A stretch of DNA of 64,000 nucleotides from Halorubrum persicum (GCF_002727125.1 NZ_NHOA01000017.1:37267-101266); one strand, 5' to 3'; shown: positions 1 to 8,782, numbered from the stretch's first letter. The notes: generated by a model not told the origin, from the sequence alone. Numbers and translations: made by a program.

Positions 1-1674
1 GATGATCTCACGCGCCAGATAGTCGATAGCACTCGTCAGGAAGTGACCGCTTCCCATCGCGGGATCGAGGATCTTTAGGTCGAAGATGCGTTCTGCGAAT
101 TCCGCTGCAAATCCACGCTCACCCCGGGCACTCTGTGCCATGAGGTCGTTCCGGATATCCGTGACGAGCGGTTCCAGCGTCTCTTCGACGATGTACTCAA
201 CGACGTACTCCGGCGTGTAGTACGAGCCCGTGGCTTTGCGTTCCCCAGACCCGGTCGTAAGGTGGATTTCACCCTCCTCGACGATCACCTCGTCACCCTC
301 GCCGGCAGGGACGTACTCACCGTCCTCCAGCGCGAGCGGTTCGTCAGCGACGTCGAGCTGATACTCGAGAAGCCCCTCGTAGATGCTCCCCAGGTGGCGG
401 ACGTCCAGCGACGAGTAGTCGACGAAGATCTTCCCGCCGCCGTTGCCGTTCTGACTCCGGGTGAGTAGTTCGATGACCTCAGCGAGGTAGGCGTCCCCGA
501 CCTGGTGGGTCGCGAGGAACCGGGCTTCGACGCTGTCGTCCTCGTCCGGGTCAGTTCTGAACAGTCCGCCGTTGTACGCTGGGATGTAAAGGTCCTCCTC
601 AGGGATACCGCGCGACTGACTGCCCTGGTCGATGAGTTTGAACAGCTCGTCCAGTCGGTCCCAGAGGTTGTCTTGCCAGTCGCGATACTTCGGATTCGGG
701 CTGTCGAGTTCTTCAGCGACGTCCTGCTTGAGTGTATTCAGACTGTAGGATTCCTCGTAGATCTCGTTGTTCGTGTCGAGCAGGTCACGACCCTCACTTT
801 CTGCGTAGAGCACGAAGATGAGCCGGTAGAGGTAGATGAGCGAACTGTCGTGAATGAGGTCGAGATCGTCCTCGGAGAGGTCGTTGTCCGGGTACTGCAT
901 GAATCCCTCCGAGAGCACCTTGATCGCCTCGTAGATGTTGTCCTGGAGGTCCTCTCCCAACTCTTGGGCGAAGACATTAGACTCGTCGTAGACTTCATCG
1001 AGGAAGCACTCGCCGCTGGAGTCCTCGAGGAATGCGCCGTGCCTGAAGAAGAGGTAGAAGTATTTGAAATCCTCAAGATCGCCTTTTTCGAGGACGGTCG
1101 GCAGGTCGATTTCGTAGTAGGAGTCGAGGCGGTGGCTCGTCGGACCGTAGTAGAGCCGCCACTTCTTCCCGTCAGTGAGGACGGCCCACCGCGCCGGCGT
1201 CTCCTGCAGGTAGACGTGAATCTGGTAGCTCGGGTTCTCGAAGTCCCGCTCGTGTTCCCCGCTCCCGCGGGTATCGAGCGGACGACCCCAGCGCTTGGCG
1301 TCCGCGACGGCGACGGCGTCCTTGTAGAAATCGCCACCTTCCTCGCGGCGCTCGAACGCACCGCGTGCGGCGTCCTCGGTCTCGAAGAAGCCATAGTCGG
1401 GACGGCGCTGGGTCCGGCTGGTACTCTCTTCGACCTCGAAGGGGATACCCAGTTTCCGGAACATCGGCCGGATAAACTTCTCCTCGAGCTGGGACTCGTT
1501 ACGCTTGGGAGCCGTACCCTTCTCGCGCTCCCACAGGTCCATGATGTCCGCTTTCGCCTCGCGGAGGTCCTCGTCGCTAAGCTCGTCCCACGCCTCGGTT
1601 TCGGGGAGGTGCTCGTCCAGGTAGTAGTTCGAGAACAGGTCGCGATTCGTCCGATAGGTGAGTGCCGTTTGCAT
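1..1674 (-). CDS. Eco57I-type restriction enzyme/adenine methyltransferase, N-terminal 558 residues
   Basis: The gene runs off the left edge of the window, so only the N-terminal part is present. The ATG lies at 1672-1674. Residues near the cut end read ATGSYYTPEYVVEYIVEETL and then DPAMGSGHFL, the S-adenosylmethionine-binding motif I of gamma-class N6-adenine methyltransferases. The segment LYAESEGRDLL and the upstream alpha/beta region with DYGFF and DAKRW fit the nuclease-like N-terminal half of single-chain type IIG/IIL enzymes of the Eco57I/MmeI kind. It probably methylates DNA and cuts unmodified invaders. The catalytic NPPY and target-recognition regions lie outside the window. A PglX (BREX) relative is the main alternative. 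Confidence 0.82.
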   Translation of the reverse strand, partial: MQTALTYRTNRDLFSNYYLDEHLPETEAWDELSDEDLREAKADIMDLWEREKGTAPKRNESQLEEKFIRPMFRKLGIPFEVEESTSRTQRRPDYGFFETEDAARGAFERREEGGDFYKDAVAVADAKRWGRPLDTRGSGEHERDFENPSYQIHVYLQETPARWAVLTDGKKWRLYYGPTSHRLDSYYEIDLPTVLEKGDLEDFKYFYLFFRHGAFLEDSSGECFLDEVYDESNVFAQELGEDLQDNIYEAIKVLSEGFMQYPDNDLSEDDLDLIHDSSLIYLYRLIFVLYAESEGRDLLDTNNEIYEESYSLNTLKQDVAEELDSPNPKYRDWQDNLWDRLDELFKLIDQGSQSRGIPEEDLYIPAYNGGLFRTDPDEDDSVEARFLATHQVGDAYLAEVIELLTRSQNGNGGGKIFVDYSSLDVRHLGSIYEGLLEYQLDVADEPLALEDGEYVPAGEGDEVIVEEGEIHLTTGSGERKATGSYYTPEYVVEYIVEETLEPLVTDIRNDLMAQSARGERGFAAEFAERIFDLKILDPAMGSGHFLTSAIDYLAREII

Positions 1675-1677
1675 ACG

Positions 1678-1869
1678 TTATAGTGGAGTGACGATGAGGA
1701 ACTGGTCCGTGTCCTTGCTGTCGATGATAGCGTGAGCGACGTCCTTCGTATCGGCAACGTCGACGTCGACATCGTCGCCGATCCCGGCTTCAAGCATTTC
1801 GAGCTCAGAACCCGAGATGTTCACCCGCCCGGAGTTGCCTGAATTCCGGGCGATTGTTTTTCGAGTCAT
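1678..1869 (-). CDS. Small AbrB/SpoVT-like protein upstream of the restriction enzyme
   Basis: A 63-residue acidic protein starts at ATG 1867-1869, although an in-frame TTG lies 18 bases further upstream. A TATA box at 1897-1904, about 30 bases before the ATG, supports the ATG as a leaderless start. The segment GRVNISGSELEML followed by a short beta-rich tail resembles the swapped-hairpin fold of AbrB-type DNA-binding proteins. It ends three bases before the restriction gene, so the two are probably cotranscribed and it may regulate that gene. The family assignment is an inference from pattern only. Confidence 0.6.
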   Translation of the reverse strand: MTRKTIARNSGNSGRVNISGSELEMLEAGIGDDVDVDVADTKDVAHAIIDSKDTDQFLIVTPL

Positions 1870-1896
1870 TCGCGATGCTTTGCCCAACTGACCGCC

Positions 1897-1904
1897 ATTA
1901 TATA
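1897..1904 (-). promoter_or_regulatory. TATA box of the restriction-modification operon
   Basis: The minus strand reads TATATAAT here, centred about 31 bases upstream of the ATG at 1869. That is the spacing expected for a leaderless haloarchaeal transcript. Confidence 0.6.
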
Positions 1905-1960
1905 GTCTTTACTTAGACTATTCCGTCTCGGTTGATACGATTACCAGCATCGCAGTCACG

Positions 1961-2182
1961 TCAAGCAGGCCGGAGATCACGCCAGCGCACGTCGACAGTT
2001 TCGCCATCATCCAATTCAACGCGAAAGAGATACCCCTCCCGTTCATCATCGGTCACAGCTCCTGCATCGTCAGAAATGATCTCAACAACTGTTCCGCGAC
2101 GCCCATGGAGTCGATCGTGATCGGGATCCGTCTCATCAGGGATATCAATTCGAACCGAATCACCGGTGTCGAAGCGTCTCAT
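1961..2182 (-). CDS. Small SH3/KOW-like barrel protein
   Basis: A 73-residue protein beginning MRRFDTGDSVRIDIPDE. The pattern GDSVRI...RRGTVVEII...YLFRVELDDGETVDVRWRDL is that of a small five-strand SH3/KOW-like barrel found widely in haloarchaea; its function is unknown. It begins 7 bases after the stop of the four-helix membrane protein, so it is the third gene of the TIR operon. A role in that system is inferred from position only. Confidence 0.65.
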   Translation of the reverse strand: MRRFDTGDSVRIDIPDETDPDHDRLHGRRGTVVEIISDDAGAVTDDEREGYLFRVELDDGETVDVRWRDLRPA

Positions 2183-2189
2183 AGTGGTT

Positions 2190-2960
2190 TCAGCGGGTTT
2201 GAATCCTAAAGAAGATGGCTAAGCCGATTAAGAGGACGCCACCAACACCAAAACCAACCATCGATGGGTCCGGTAGTGATGGAATGAACCTCTTCACCTG
2301 AGGAGTAAGAATGAACCCGCCGGCATATCCTCCGACGGAGATGTATCCAGCAGCCAATAGGCGGACGAACCACTGTTCCACAATTGTATGCGAGCGGTGA
2401 TCAGCATCTTCAGCTGGACGAGGATCAACGATTTCTGGGTCGGGTTTCTCTCGCTTCAAGTATCGCCATTCATCGAGATACATGCGAACAGGGAGAACCG
2501 ATTCGATCTCATTCAAGATAGCATACCGCGCTTTGTTCAGCCGGCGGTATGATTGAAGACTTTGATACCAAAAGTAGCAAATCAGACTACCGAATCCTGA
2601 TGCGAAGAGAACGATCGCAGCGTTAGTGGTCGTGAGATTGCCGCGGGCGAGGGCAAAGAGACCGGCCAGTATCGAGGTTAAAATCAGACCGAAAAAGCGG
2701 TTCATCTGGACTCGCTGATTGGCTGTCTCGATCGCAACCTCCCCGTAATGTATGTACTGCTCCATCAGTCGATTCTTCTCGTCCTCACTTAGATTAGCCA
2801 GCGGTCCAGTTGTAACATCTTCCTCCTCAGATGGCTCAGCAGGGTCCCCTCCGGTGACCTCTTCAGAGTGTTCAGGTTCTGTTTCGGGCGTGTCTCCATC
2901 GTCAGTATCGGCGCCATCCTCTGAGAGATCAACCGCCGCTTCGTCGGTTGAATCAGGCAT
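2190..2960 (-). CDS. Four-helix membrane protein, RipA-like, partner of TIR protein
   Basis: A 256-residue protein. The ATG at 2958-2960 overlaps the stop of the upstream TIR gene by 8 bases (ATGCCTGA), implying coupled translation. Residues 1-60 are acidic and probably disordered. Predicted membrane helices lie near 89-107, 113-132, 199-219 and 234-252. The cytoplasmic stretch SYRRLNKARYAILNEIESVLP (137-157) followed by YLDEWRYLK resembles the signature of RipA-type small integral membrane proteins. Because it is coupled to a TIR enzyme, it is a plausible membrane-disrupting effector. That role is inferred; the family match is moderate. Confidence 0.6.
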   Translation of the reverse strand: MPDSTDEAAVDLSEDGADTDDGDTPETEPEHSEEVTGGDPAEPSEEEDVTTGPLANLSEDEKNRLMEQYIHYGEVAIETANQRVQMNRFFGLILTSILAGLFALARGNLTTTNAAIVLFASGFGSLICYFWYQSLQSYRRLNKARYAILNEIESVLPVRMYLDEWRYLKREKPDPEIVDPRPAEDADHRSHTIVEQWFVRLLAAGYISVGGYAGGFILTPQVKRFIPSLPDPSMVGFGVGGVLLIGLAIFFRIQTR

Positions 2961-3894
2961 ATTCAGCGAGTGCGTCGACAAGCGAGGCCTTTCGCCATCC
3001 TACCTGAGTATCTGCGACTTCTTGGATTTTCTCGGGGACCTTCGATTGTCCCTCTGGAATGATTGCGATCACCGGCTTGTCCAGTTCATCGGCGAGTTCC
3101 AGCTCCTCCGGGATCCAAGTGCTGTGAGCACCGTACATTCCACTACTTACGACGACAACCGACGCCGTTTTCATCTGGTTCCGGAGTTCAGAGCGAAGGG
3201 CAGACTCGGTATCCACGGGCAGGGGGTCAGTTGAAGGGACACTATGATTCTGCCACTTGAGCGACGGAACCTCATCAAGGAAATCAACGATACGCTCGTA
3301 GTGTTCGTCATACTCCCACGAGTGGGAGACAAAAACGTTGTACTGCTTGTCCTCAAGTCGAGTTGCAGCGCGTGCTAAGCGAGGGAGTGATTGCCCAGTA
3401 TTTCCGCCTGAGGAGGAAGAGGACTCTTGAGTCGACGAGCCTGCAGAGGCCAAGGCTTCCAGCCCTTTGTAGGCAGCATATAGGAGCAAAGCACCGCCAG
3501 CGATTTTTTGTCCAGACGAGAGCCCCTGCTGGTTCTGAGTGTCGGTAGAACTGCGGCTCAGGGAATCGTCGGTCGGGACAAGGCCCGACTGTTGGTCATT
3601 CGGCTCGAAGAGCGACGGTTGAGAGGAACTGAGCTCAGGGAGACTGTTATCCCCAGATTGCGTGACTGTATAAACGGGGCCGAGTTCTCGAACGGTGAAC
3701 TCCTTTCCGAGATCGTTCCCTTTGTAGGTCGGCAGTAGGCGGTCTCCATCATCGCGATAGAATCCGGTAGGTAGATCGTTCACAGCTGACTTCAGAACGA
3801 ATCGAACAGCTGATTCGGGGTTTGGACTGCCACGAATATCATCAAACGCGGCCTCCCAGGTGGTTTTCAATGGGGAGGAGGTGTCTTGGCTCAT
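2953..3894 (-). CDS. TIR-like (DUF1863/ThsB-type) protein with membrane-proximal segment
   Basis: A 313-residue protein. The C-terminal 129 residues (from 185) are a TIR-like domain beginning YNVFVSHSWEY, with SVPSTDPL and then HSTWIPEELELA. The Glu after the Trp is the usual NADase-type acidic residue of this class. Residues 131-149 (IAGGALLLYAAYKGLEALA) may be a short membrane helix, followed by a Ser/Gly-rich linker. The N-terminus (20-80) is unassigned. TIR domains of this family in Thoeris make NAD-derived signals after phage infection. The downstream coupled membrane protein is the obvious candidate receiver. A leaderless promoter is visible at 3913-3922. Confidence 0.75.
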   Translation of the reverse strand: MSQDTSSPLKTTWEAAFDDIRGSPNPESAVRFVLKSAVNDLPTGFYRDDGDRLLPTYKGNDLGKEFTVRELGPVYTVTQSGDNSLPELSSSQPSLFEPNDQQSGLVPTDDSLSRSSTDTQNQQGLSSGQKIAGGALLLYAAYKGLEALASAGSSTQESSSSSGGNTGQSLPRLARAATRLEDKQYNVFVSHSWEYDEHYERIVDFLDEVPSLKWQNHSVPSTDPLPVDTESALRSELRNQMKTASVVVVSSGMYGAHSTWIPEELELADELDKPVIAIIPEGQSKVPEKIQEVADTQVGWRKASLVDALAEYA

Positions 3895-3912
3895 AACCGT
3901 ATGAACAATCCG

Positions 3913-3922
3913 TTTTTAAATA
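3913..3922 (-). promoter_or_regulatory. TATA box of the TIR/membrane-protein operon
   Basis: The minus strand reads TATTTAAAAA, centred about 24 bases before the ATG at 3894, within an AT-rich stretch. This fits a leaderless transcript. Confidence 0.55.
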
Positions 3923-4022
3923 GTATAAGTTCTTCCCCCCTGGAATATCGGCAGATTTGGATTCCGCATCAGAGAGGACCATAGTACTAAACGGGTAAGC
4001 CGTCAACAATTCGCATATAGTT

Positions 4023-4460
4023 ATGAGCTTCAACAGCAGATCTTCAAGCAACCGTCGGAGCGAATACCGACTGTTCATCTCGCACTCTTGGGAGTACAGC
4101 GACGAGTACAATCGGATGGTAGAACTACTTCGCGACTACCCGAATTTCAGTTTCCGGAACTACTCAGTACCGAAGGTGGATGAGATCGATGCTGACACCG
4201 AAGAGGAGCTGGAACAGGCGCTCCGGGAAGACCAGATCAAGCCAGCTACGGTCGTAATAATACTCGGGGGAATGTACGTAGCACACAGCAAATGGATCAA
4301 GAAAGAAACTATTTTAGCTGAAATCGAGAGCAAGCCTATTCTGGGTGTTACACCGCGCGGAAACGAGCAGATGCCCAATTTCGTTGAAGACCACGCAGAT
4401 CAGATCGTGGGGTGGCAAGGAAAGAGTGTGGTAGAGGGAATTCGAGACCTGGCTGATTGA
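4023..4460 (+). CDS. Stand-alone TIR-like (DUF1863/ThsB-type) protein
   Basis: A 145-residue protein consisting almost only of a TIR-like domain. It begins YRLFISHSWEYSDEY near residue 15, with NYSVPKVDE and HSKWIKKETILA. It aligns with the C-terminal domain of the neighbouring TIR gene over its whole length (SHSWEY, NYSVP, GMYxAHSxWI, VGW near the end), so the two are paralogues with a shared ancestor or shared specificity. It is transcribed divergently from that operon, 128 bases away. Thoeris loci often carry several TIR proteins with different triggers, so this may be a second sensor. Confidence 0.75.
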   Translation: MSFNSRSSSNRRSEYRLFISHSWEYSDEYNRMVELLRDYPNFSFRNYSVPKVDEIDADTEEELEQALREDQIKPATVVIILGGMYVAHSKWIKKETILAEIESKPILGVTPRGNEQMPNFVEDHADQIVGWQGKSVVEGIRDLAD

Positions 4461-4481
4461 GTTGATGAGAGCGTGGATGAA

Positions 4482-5537
4482 CTATTGAGGGAGAGTCTGG
4501 CTACCGTCGAGACTATTTCCAACTCCGCGAATCGGGTATAGTTCGATCGCTTCGTACTCACCGTCACCGTCAATATGACCCAGTTTTGAAAACAGAGATC
4601 GGCTCTTGTCGTTCGGTTCGTCGATGTAGTAGACACCATCCTCGCAGTACTCCTGGCACCAAGTCTGAATCAATTCCTCAGCAATCCCCCGGCGCCGGTA
4701 ATGATCCCGGACATACAGCTGTCGAAGAACCTGTATTCCATCCAGCTCTTCCCAAGTGACGTATCCAGCCGCGTCGTCATCTCGAATATAGAGCAATCCC
4801 TGGTGGTTCTCAGGGATATATCGGGCAAAAGAAGAACTCGTGTCACCACCATAGCTAGTCATCGCGCCGATGACTCGTTCTGTTTTGTCTATTGGTCGAC
4901 CATCAGAATACACGAGAAATGAATCTTCGGCACCGATCTCCACGATGTCATCCGGAGTCGAATTCGTGAAGAGCCACTCAGCACTGAACACCTCATCAAG
5001 ATCGATTCTACGACCCTGATACTCGATACCATATAAGCTCATACAGTTATGGCAGCGAAATTCTGCTGATTCCTCGATTTCGGACATTCCCGGAACACGC
5101 TCAATTGACGGGTCGTCAATCCCTGAGCAATTGCAGTCCTGTCTAAGTTCCTCAAATTTGTCCCCCTTCCCAGATTGACTATACGGAACAAATCCCATCT
5201 TCCAATGCTCCTCTAACTTCTCACCGAGTTCCTGAGCGAGTTTTTGAACAACTCTCGCGTCTGTTCCCACAAATGCAACGACAGCATCAAGGAGGTCGTC
5301 TACGTGAATAATCGGGTCCTCGGACAACTCATATTCTGTGAGCAATTGCCAGCCATTAGGTGCCCGGTAGATCATCCGAAGATCATCTTCACAGAGAAGG
5401 GAAACAGCGACGACCTCAATCCCGTCATCAGCTTCGATATAGAGAGGAATCGTTTGATCAATTTCTTCACGTTGAACAAGAGTTTCGAGCCAAGCATAGT
5501 CCCCGAGACCCGCAGGAAGTGGTATATTCAAGCTCAT
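4482..5537 (-). CDS. GNAT acetyltransferase fused to unknown N-terminal and zinc-knuckle region
   Basis: A 351-residue protein. The last 110 residues have the GNAT pattern, with RQLYVRDHYRRRGIAEELI as the acetyl-CoA pyrophosphate loop (RRRGIAEEL) and DEPNDKSRSLFSKLG near the end. The middle holds CNCSGIDD and FRCHNCMSLYG, a likely Cys-rich metal site. The N-terminal 120 residues are unassigned. It converges on the small TIR gene (22-base gap) and diverges from the DUF262 gene. The substrate cannot be told; GNAT toxins that acetylate aminoacyl-tRNA are one possibility. A TATA box at 5564-5572 supports the ATG at 5537. Confidence 0.6.
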   Translation of the reverse strand: MSLNIPLPAGLGDYAWLETLVQREEIDQTIPLYIEADDGIEVVAVSLLCEDDLRMIYRAPNGWQLLTEYELSEDPIIHVDDLLDAVVAFVGTDARVVQKLAQELGEKLEEHWKMGFVPYSQSGKGDKFEELRQDCNCSGIDDPSIERVPGMSEIEESAEFRCHNCMSLYGIEYQGRRIDLDEVFSAEWLFTNSTPDDIVEIGAEDSFLVYSDGRPIDKTERVIGAMTSYGGDTSSSFARYIPENHQGLLYIRDDDAAGYVTWEELDGIQVLRQLYVRDHYRRRGIAEELIQTWCQEYCEDGVYYIDEPNDKSRSLFSKLGHIDGDGEYEAIELYPIRGVGNSLDGSQTLPQ

Positions 5538-5563
5538 TTCCGTATCAGAAATTGCTCTGTTTC

Positions 5564-5605
5564 GTTATAAATGATAGGCGACCACCACTATGTAGATATA
5601 TAAAA
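5564..5605. promoter_or_regulatory. Divergent TATA boxes between GNAT and DUF262 genes
   Basis: On the plus strand ATATATAAAA lies at 5596-5605, 27 bases before the ATG at 5628. On the minus strand ATTTATAAC lies at 5564-5572, about 31 bases before the ATG at 5537. Both spacings fit leaderless transcripts. Confidence 0.6.
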
Positions 5606-5627
5606 CCAGCATACCACAAGACGGAAT

Positions 5628-7394
5628 ATGGAAACCAAGCGGATCGCTGAGGTCGTGGAAAACATAAATTATTCTTATCTCTTACCCGCGATTCAGCGGG
5701 AGTTCGTCTGGGAAACGAGTGACATCGTGGATCTGTTTGATTCCCTGTTACGGGACTATCCGATCGGTGCGCTCCTTCAGTGGAACCTCTCGGCTGAGGA
5801 AGCACAGGCTCAGCCCAAATATCGCTTCGTCACCCACTACGTCGACGAACCAAATTTTCCCCAGTCACTCACAACACCGACCCATCGAAACCCCCCGCAC
5901 AATTCTGAAGACCCACTCCCGTCACCGGTGAAACTAGTCCTCGACGGCCAGCAGCGACTGACCGCGCTCAATATCGGTCTGACTGGATCATTCTACGAGC
6001 GGAAACACAACCACCCCCGGAACAAGGCCAGTTCGTGGGTTCAGAAGCGACTCTATCTCAACCTCCTCTCGGACCCGCAGACAGCGGACTCGGAACTCGG
6101 CAATAAATACGACTTCTCCTTCCGCTCTGAGCAGTCCGCAACCGCGAATGCATACTGGTACCCAGTCAACCGAATCATGTCCATCTCTGACAACGACGAT
6201 TTCTATGCAGAACGCCAGGAAATTGAGGGAGAGATCCAGGAGCTGGTCGAGAACCACCCCGAGATAGAGAATTCAGATAGTCTGATTCTCAACGCTCAGC
6301 GTAATTTCGAGGACCTCTATCGAGCGGTCCACAAGGACGAGAAGCTCCACTTCTTTACCGAAGACGAGAACGACATCACCCGTGTTCGCGACGTCTTCGT
6401 ACGGATCAATCAGGGAGGGGTGACACCGAATCGTGCCGAAATCCTCCTGTCGTTGATGACTAGTAGCTGGCAACAGGAGCCGCCGGAAATCAACGCACGG
6501 GACGAGGTGCACTCGATGGTCGACGAACTGAACGGGATCATCGACGGTGGGAACGCTCCTTTTGCTACGAAGCACGTCCAGAAGGTACTGCTCGCAATCA
6601 ACGGCAACGAGATCCAGTATCGGTTCGACAACTACACACTCGACTTGCTGCGGAATCTGAAGGAGATCTGGCTCACCGATACGTTCTCGAACACGATGGA
6701 ACAACTCGCTGAGCTTCTGAATAGTTACTATCCGACGGTGACCTACATCCTCAGTCCCGCCCTCTACACACCTATCGCCTACTACCTCTACCAGAACGAG
6801 AATCCCTCGCTCGATTCGACCTCAGTCAAAGGTCGCGGGCGACGTCGTGACATTCTCTACTATATCTGTGCAGCCCGACTCAACGGATTCACCAGCCAAT
6901 CATCGAACCAGATCGCAGAACTCGTCCGGGATGTTATCCGAGAGGAAGAGAGCTCGGAGTTCCCACTTGAGCGGATCAGTGATGAAGTGGCATCCAGTTA
7001 CGGAACCTCCCTCCGTTTCACCGAAGAAAAGTTGACCACGCTTTTCGAGGAGCTCCAGTACGGGAAGCGCGACATCGAGTTCCTTCTGCAGCTATCACAC
7101 TACCCCGATGAGCCGGCACGGGGCAAAGACTACGATATCGACCACATCATCCCAAAATCGGTTCTCCCCGAAGAAGCAGATGCTGACCGGGTGGGGAACC
7201 TCCAGTTACTGATTGACAAGACGAACAAGATGAAATCGGACGATGACTTCGAGGACTGGATGAACTCCAGAACGGACGACTACAAGCAGACTCATCATAT
7301 CCCGGAGGGCGCAAAGGAGATGACGTTCGAAGAGTTCGTGGACGCCCGCGAACGGCTCATTATGGAGCACATCCTCGAACACCAGCCGTTCTAG
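5628..7394 (+). CDS. DUF262/DUF1524 (GmrSD-like) HNH nuclease
   Basis: A 588-residue protein. The N-terminal DUF262 domain has LPAIQREFVWETSDIVDLFD and the hallmark LDGQQRLTAL near residue 105, the predicted nucleotide-binding/hydrolysis site. VFVRINQGGVTPNRAEILLS follows around 250. The C-terminal DUF1524 domain has DYDIDHIIPKS near residue 500 and then GNLQLLIDKTNKMKSD, an HNH nuclease core. Proteins of this build include type IV restriction enzymes (GmrSD) that cut modified phage DNA and the SspE effector of phosphorothioate systems. No Ssp or Dnd genes are visible nearby, so a stand-alone GmrSD-like role is more likely. Confidence 0.85.
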   Translation: METKRIAEVVENINYSYLLPAIQREFVWETSDIVDLFDSLLRDYPIGALLQWNLSAEEAQAQPKYRFVTHYVDEPNFPQSLTTPTHRNPPHNSEDPLPSPVKLVLDGQQRLTALNIGLTGSFYERKHNHPRNKASSWVQKRLYLNLLSDPQTADSELGNKYDFSFRSEQSATANAYWYPVNRIMSISDNDDFYAERQEIEGEIQELVENHPEIENSDSLILNAQRNFEDLYRAVHKDEKLHFFTEDENDITRVRDVFVRINQGGVTPNRAEILLSLMTSSWQQEPPEINARDEVHSMVDELNGIIDGGNAPFATKHVQKVLLAINGNEIQYRFDNYTLDLLRNLKEIWLTDTFSNTMEQLAELLNSYYPTVTYILSPALYTPIAYYLYQNENPSLDSTSVKGRGRRRDILYYICAARLNGFTSQSSNQIAELVRDVIREEESSEFPLERISDEVASSYGTSLRFTEEKLTTLFEELQYGKRDIEFLLQLSHYPDEPARGKDYDIDHIIPKSVLPEEADADRVGNLQLLIDKTNKMKSDDDFEDWMNSRTDDYKQTHHIPEGAKEMTFEEFVDARERLIMEHILEHQPF

Positions 7395-7400
7395 TAGAAG

Positions 7401-8549
7401 TCAGGCCTCCAGTTCGAAGGCCCTCTCAAGAAGTGTGGTTAGGTCGTCCAGAGCCTGAGTCGCAGTATCGTCGATCTGAACACTAACTCGGTCAGTCTCC
7501 TTGGGATGTTTCTTTCCTAACGAGAGGACCACGTCGTCATCGGGAGAGAGGGAAGCCGAAAGCCAAGAGGTAACACGAGGAGAGCCAGCGAACCAAGCAG
7601 TCGTCAAATCATGCCAAGGGCGTTCCCGATCTTCCTCACTCGGGCGATCTGGTCCAAACGCTAGCCGTTCCAAGTTATCAGTGAATGATCGGAGTTCCTG
7701 GGTATCCGAATCTTCAAGTTGAACGGTGACACGGTGGGTATCGCCATCCCAGCCCCAGTCCTTCTTTCCAAGTTGAAGAGTTAGCTGACCCGTTGGGGAG
7801 CGAGAAACAGTCGCCCAAGCGCGCCCCTTTCGTCGAAGATCTTGTTGAGCAACAGTCACCCACTCATCCGACTTATCGAACGAACCCCAATATTCTCCGG
7901 GAATAGGAATCTCTAACGAAACAGAGGATGACTTCTCTTGCCAGAGCCATTTGGTGACTTCCGGATACCCCTCCGTATTAGACCGCGTCGGAAGCGCATA
8001 GGGCCAGACGGTCAGTATTCCGGAGAGATCAACATCGTACGCTGAGAAATCGTCCTCATCGAGCCACGCAACGCTATAGTCATGCTGTAGATAATGGTCA
8101 GTAACTGCCTCAGTATCTTTGCTTAGATTCCGGTACTGAGCCTCTATCGCGATACCCTTTCCATAGGGTTTTCGGGGAGTGTCGAATGTGAGCAAGACAT
8201 CCGCAATTCGGCCGTCGATACCGGATTCCAGCTCAACTGTCGCATCGGGGAAATCGTGTTCCAATCGAGCATACGCAATCGATTTCATTTTCATATGCTC
8301 GTCCGATTCGCCGGAGCACTCGCCGACATCTACTAGATCAGCAAAGGTTGCCTGACCTGCAGTTTGCCCCATTTCAGAACGCCCTTCCTGTTCGTGGTGG
8401 CGGAAATGACGGGAAATGAACGCAGAGCCTCATTCGTGAGACCGTACAACAGCCATCGGTTGGTCACACGCAGGACAAGTAACAGTCGTGCCGTCGGCTA
8501 CTTGTGGTGGGATAACCCGTGTTCCTTTTTGAACTCCAAGATATGGCAT
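7401..8549 (-). pseudogene. CoiA-like PD-(D/E)xK nuclease gene with in-frame stop
   Basis: The reading frame starts at ATG 8547-8549 (MPYLGVQKGTRVIPPQVADG), carries CPACDQPM, reaches RSHE and meets TGA at 8430-8432. It then continues in the same frame as GSAFISRHFRHHEQEGR into an intact 323-codon stretch. The downstream part has IADVLLTF...KGIAIEAQYRNLS and then YSVAWL, the D-x-EAQ nuclease core of CoiA-like proteins. The N-terminal Cys pair and the RHFRHH stretch are typical of full-length family members, so one gene of about 382 codons is broken by a single stop. A CGA to TGA change would explain it. The 3' part could still be made from ATG 8372. Confidence 0.72.
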
Positions 8550-8672
8550 CGAGGTGGGTGCGTGTATTAGATTTGCTTGTCACTCGAGTATATTGACCAT
8601 TTCTCCGGTATCCCGTTGTTCAAGGGGTGAAGAGGAAATCACCTATAGTGTCTAATCAGTACTGGGAAATGA

Positions 8673-8777
8673 GTTTCCGGAAGTTTCCGGAAGCCTCGAC
8701 TTTCCTCGAAGTGAATCGGGATACGGAGTCGGTTTTCAGACGCCTAAGATGGTACTATCACAGGGGTTTCCGGAAAC
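8673..8777. repeat. GTTTCCGGAA palindromic repeats upstream of first orc1
   Basis: Three copies of GTTTCCGGAA lie at 8673-8682, 8683-8692 and 8766-8775. The last extends to the perfect 12-base palindrome GTTTCCGGAAAC (8766-8777). They sit in the 280-base gene-free stretch before the Orc1 start and share the TTTCCG core with the ORB-type repeats of the second origin. They are candidate initiator-binding sites for this Orc1, hence a possible second origin, or autoregulatory sites. Confidence 0.5.
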
Positions 8778-8782
8778 AACCC

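Noticed and set aside
505..1683. Long plus-strand open frame opposite the Eco57I-type gene
   Set aside because: Its translation is low-complexity Val/Leu/Glu typical of an antisense shadow in GC-rich DNA; the minus-strand frame carries real methyltransferase motifs.
5628..7394. Calling the DUF262/HNH protein SspE of a phosphorothioate system
   Set aside because: No SspABCD or Dnd genes are visible nearby, so only the DUF262/DUF1524 family is claimed.
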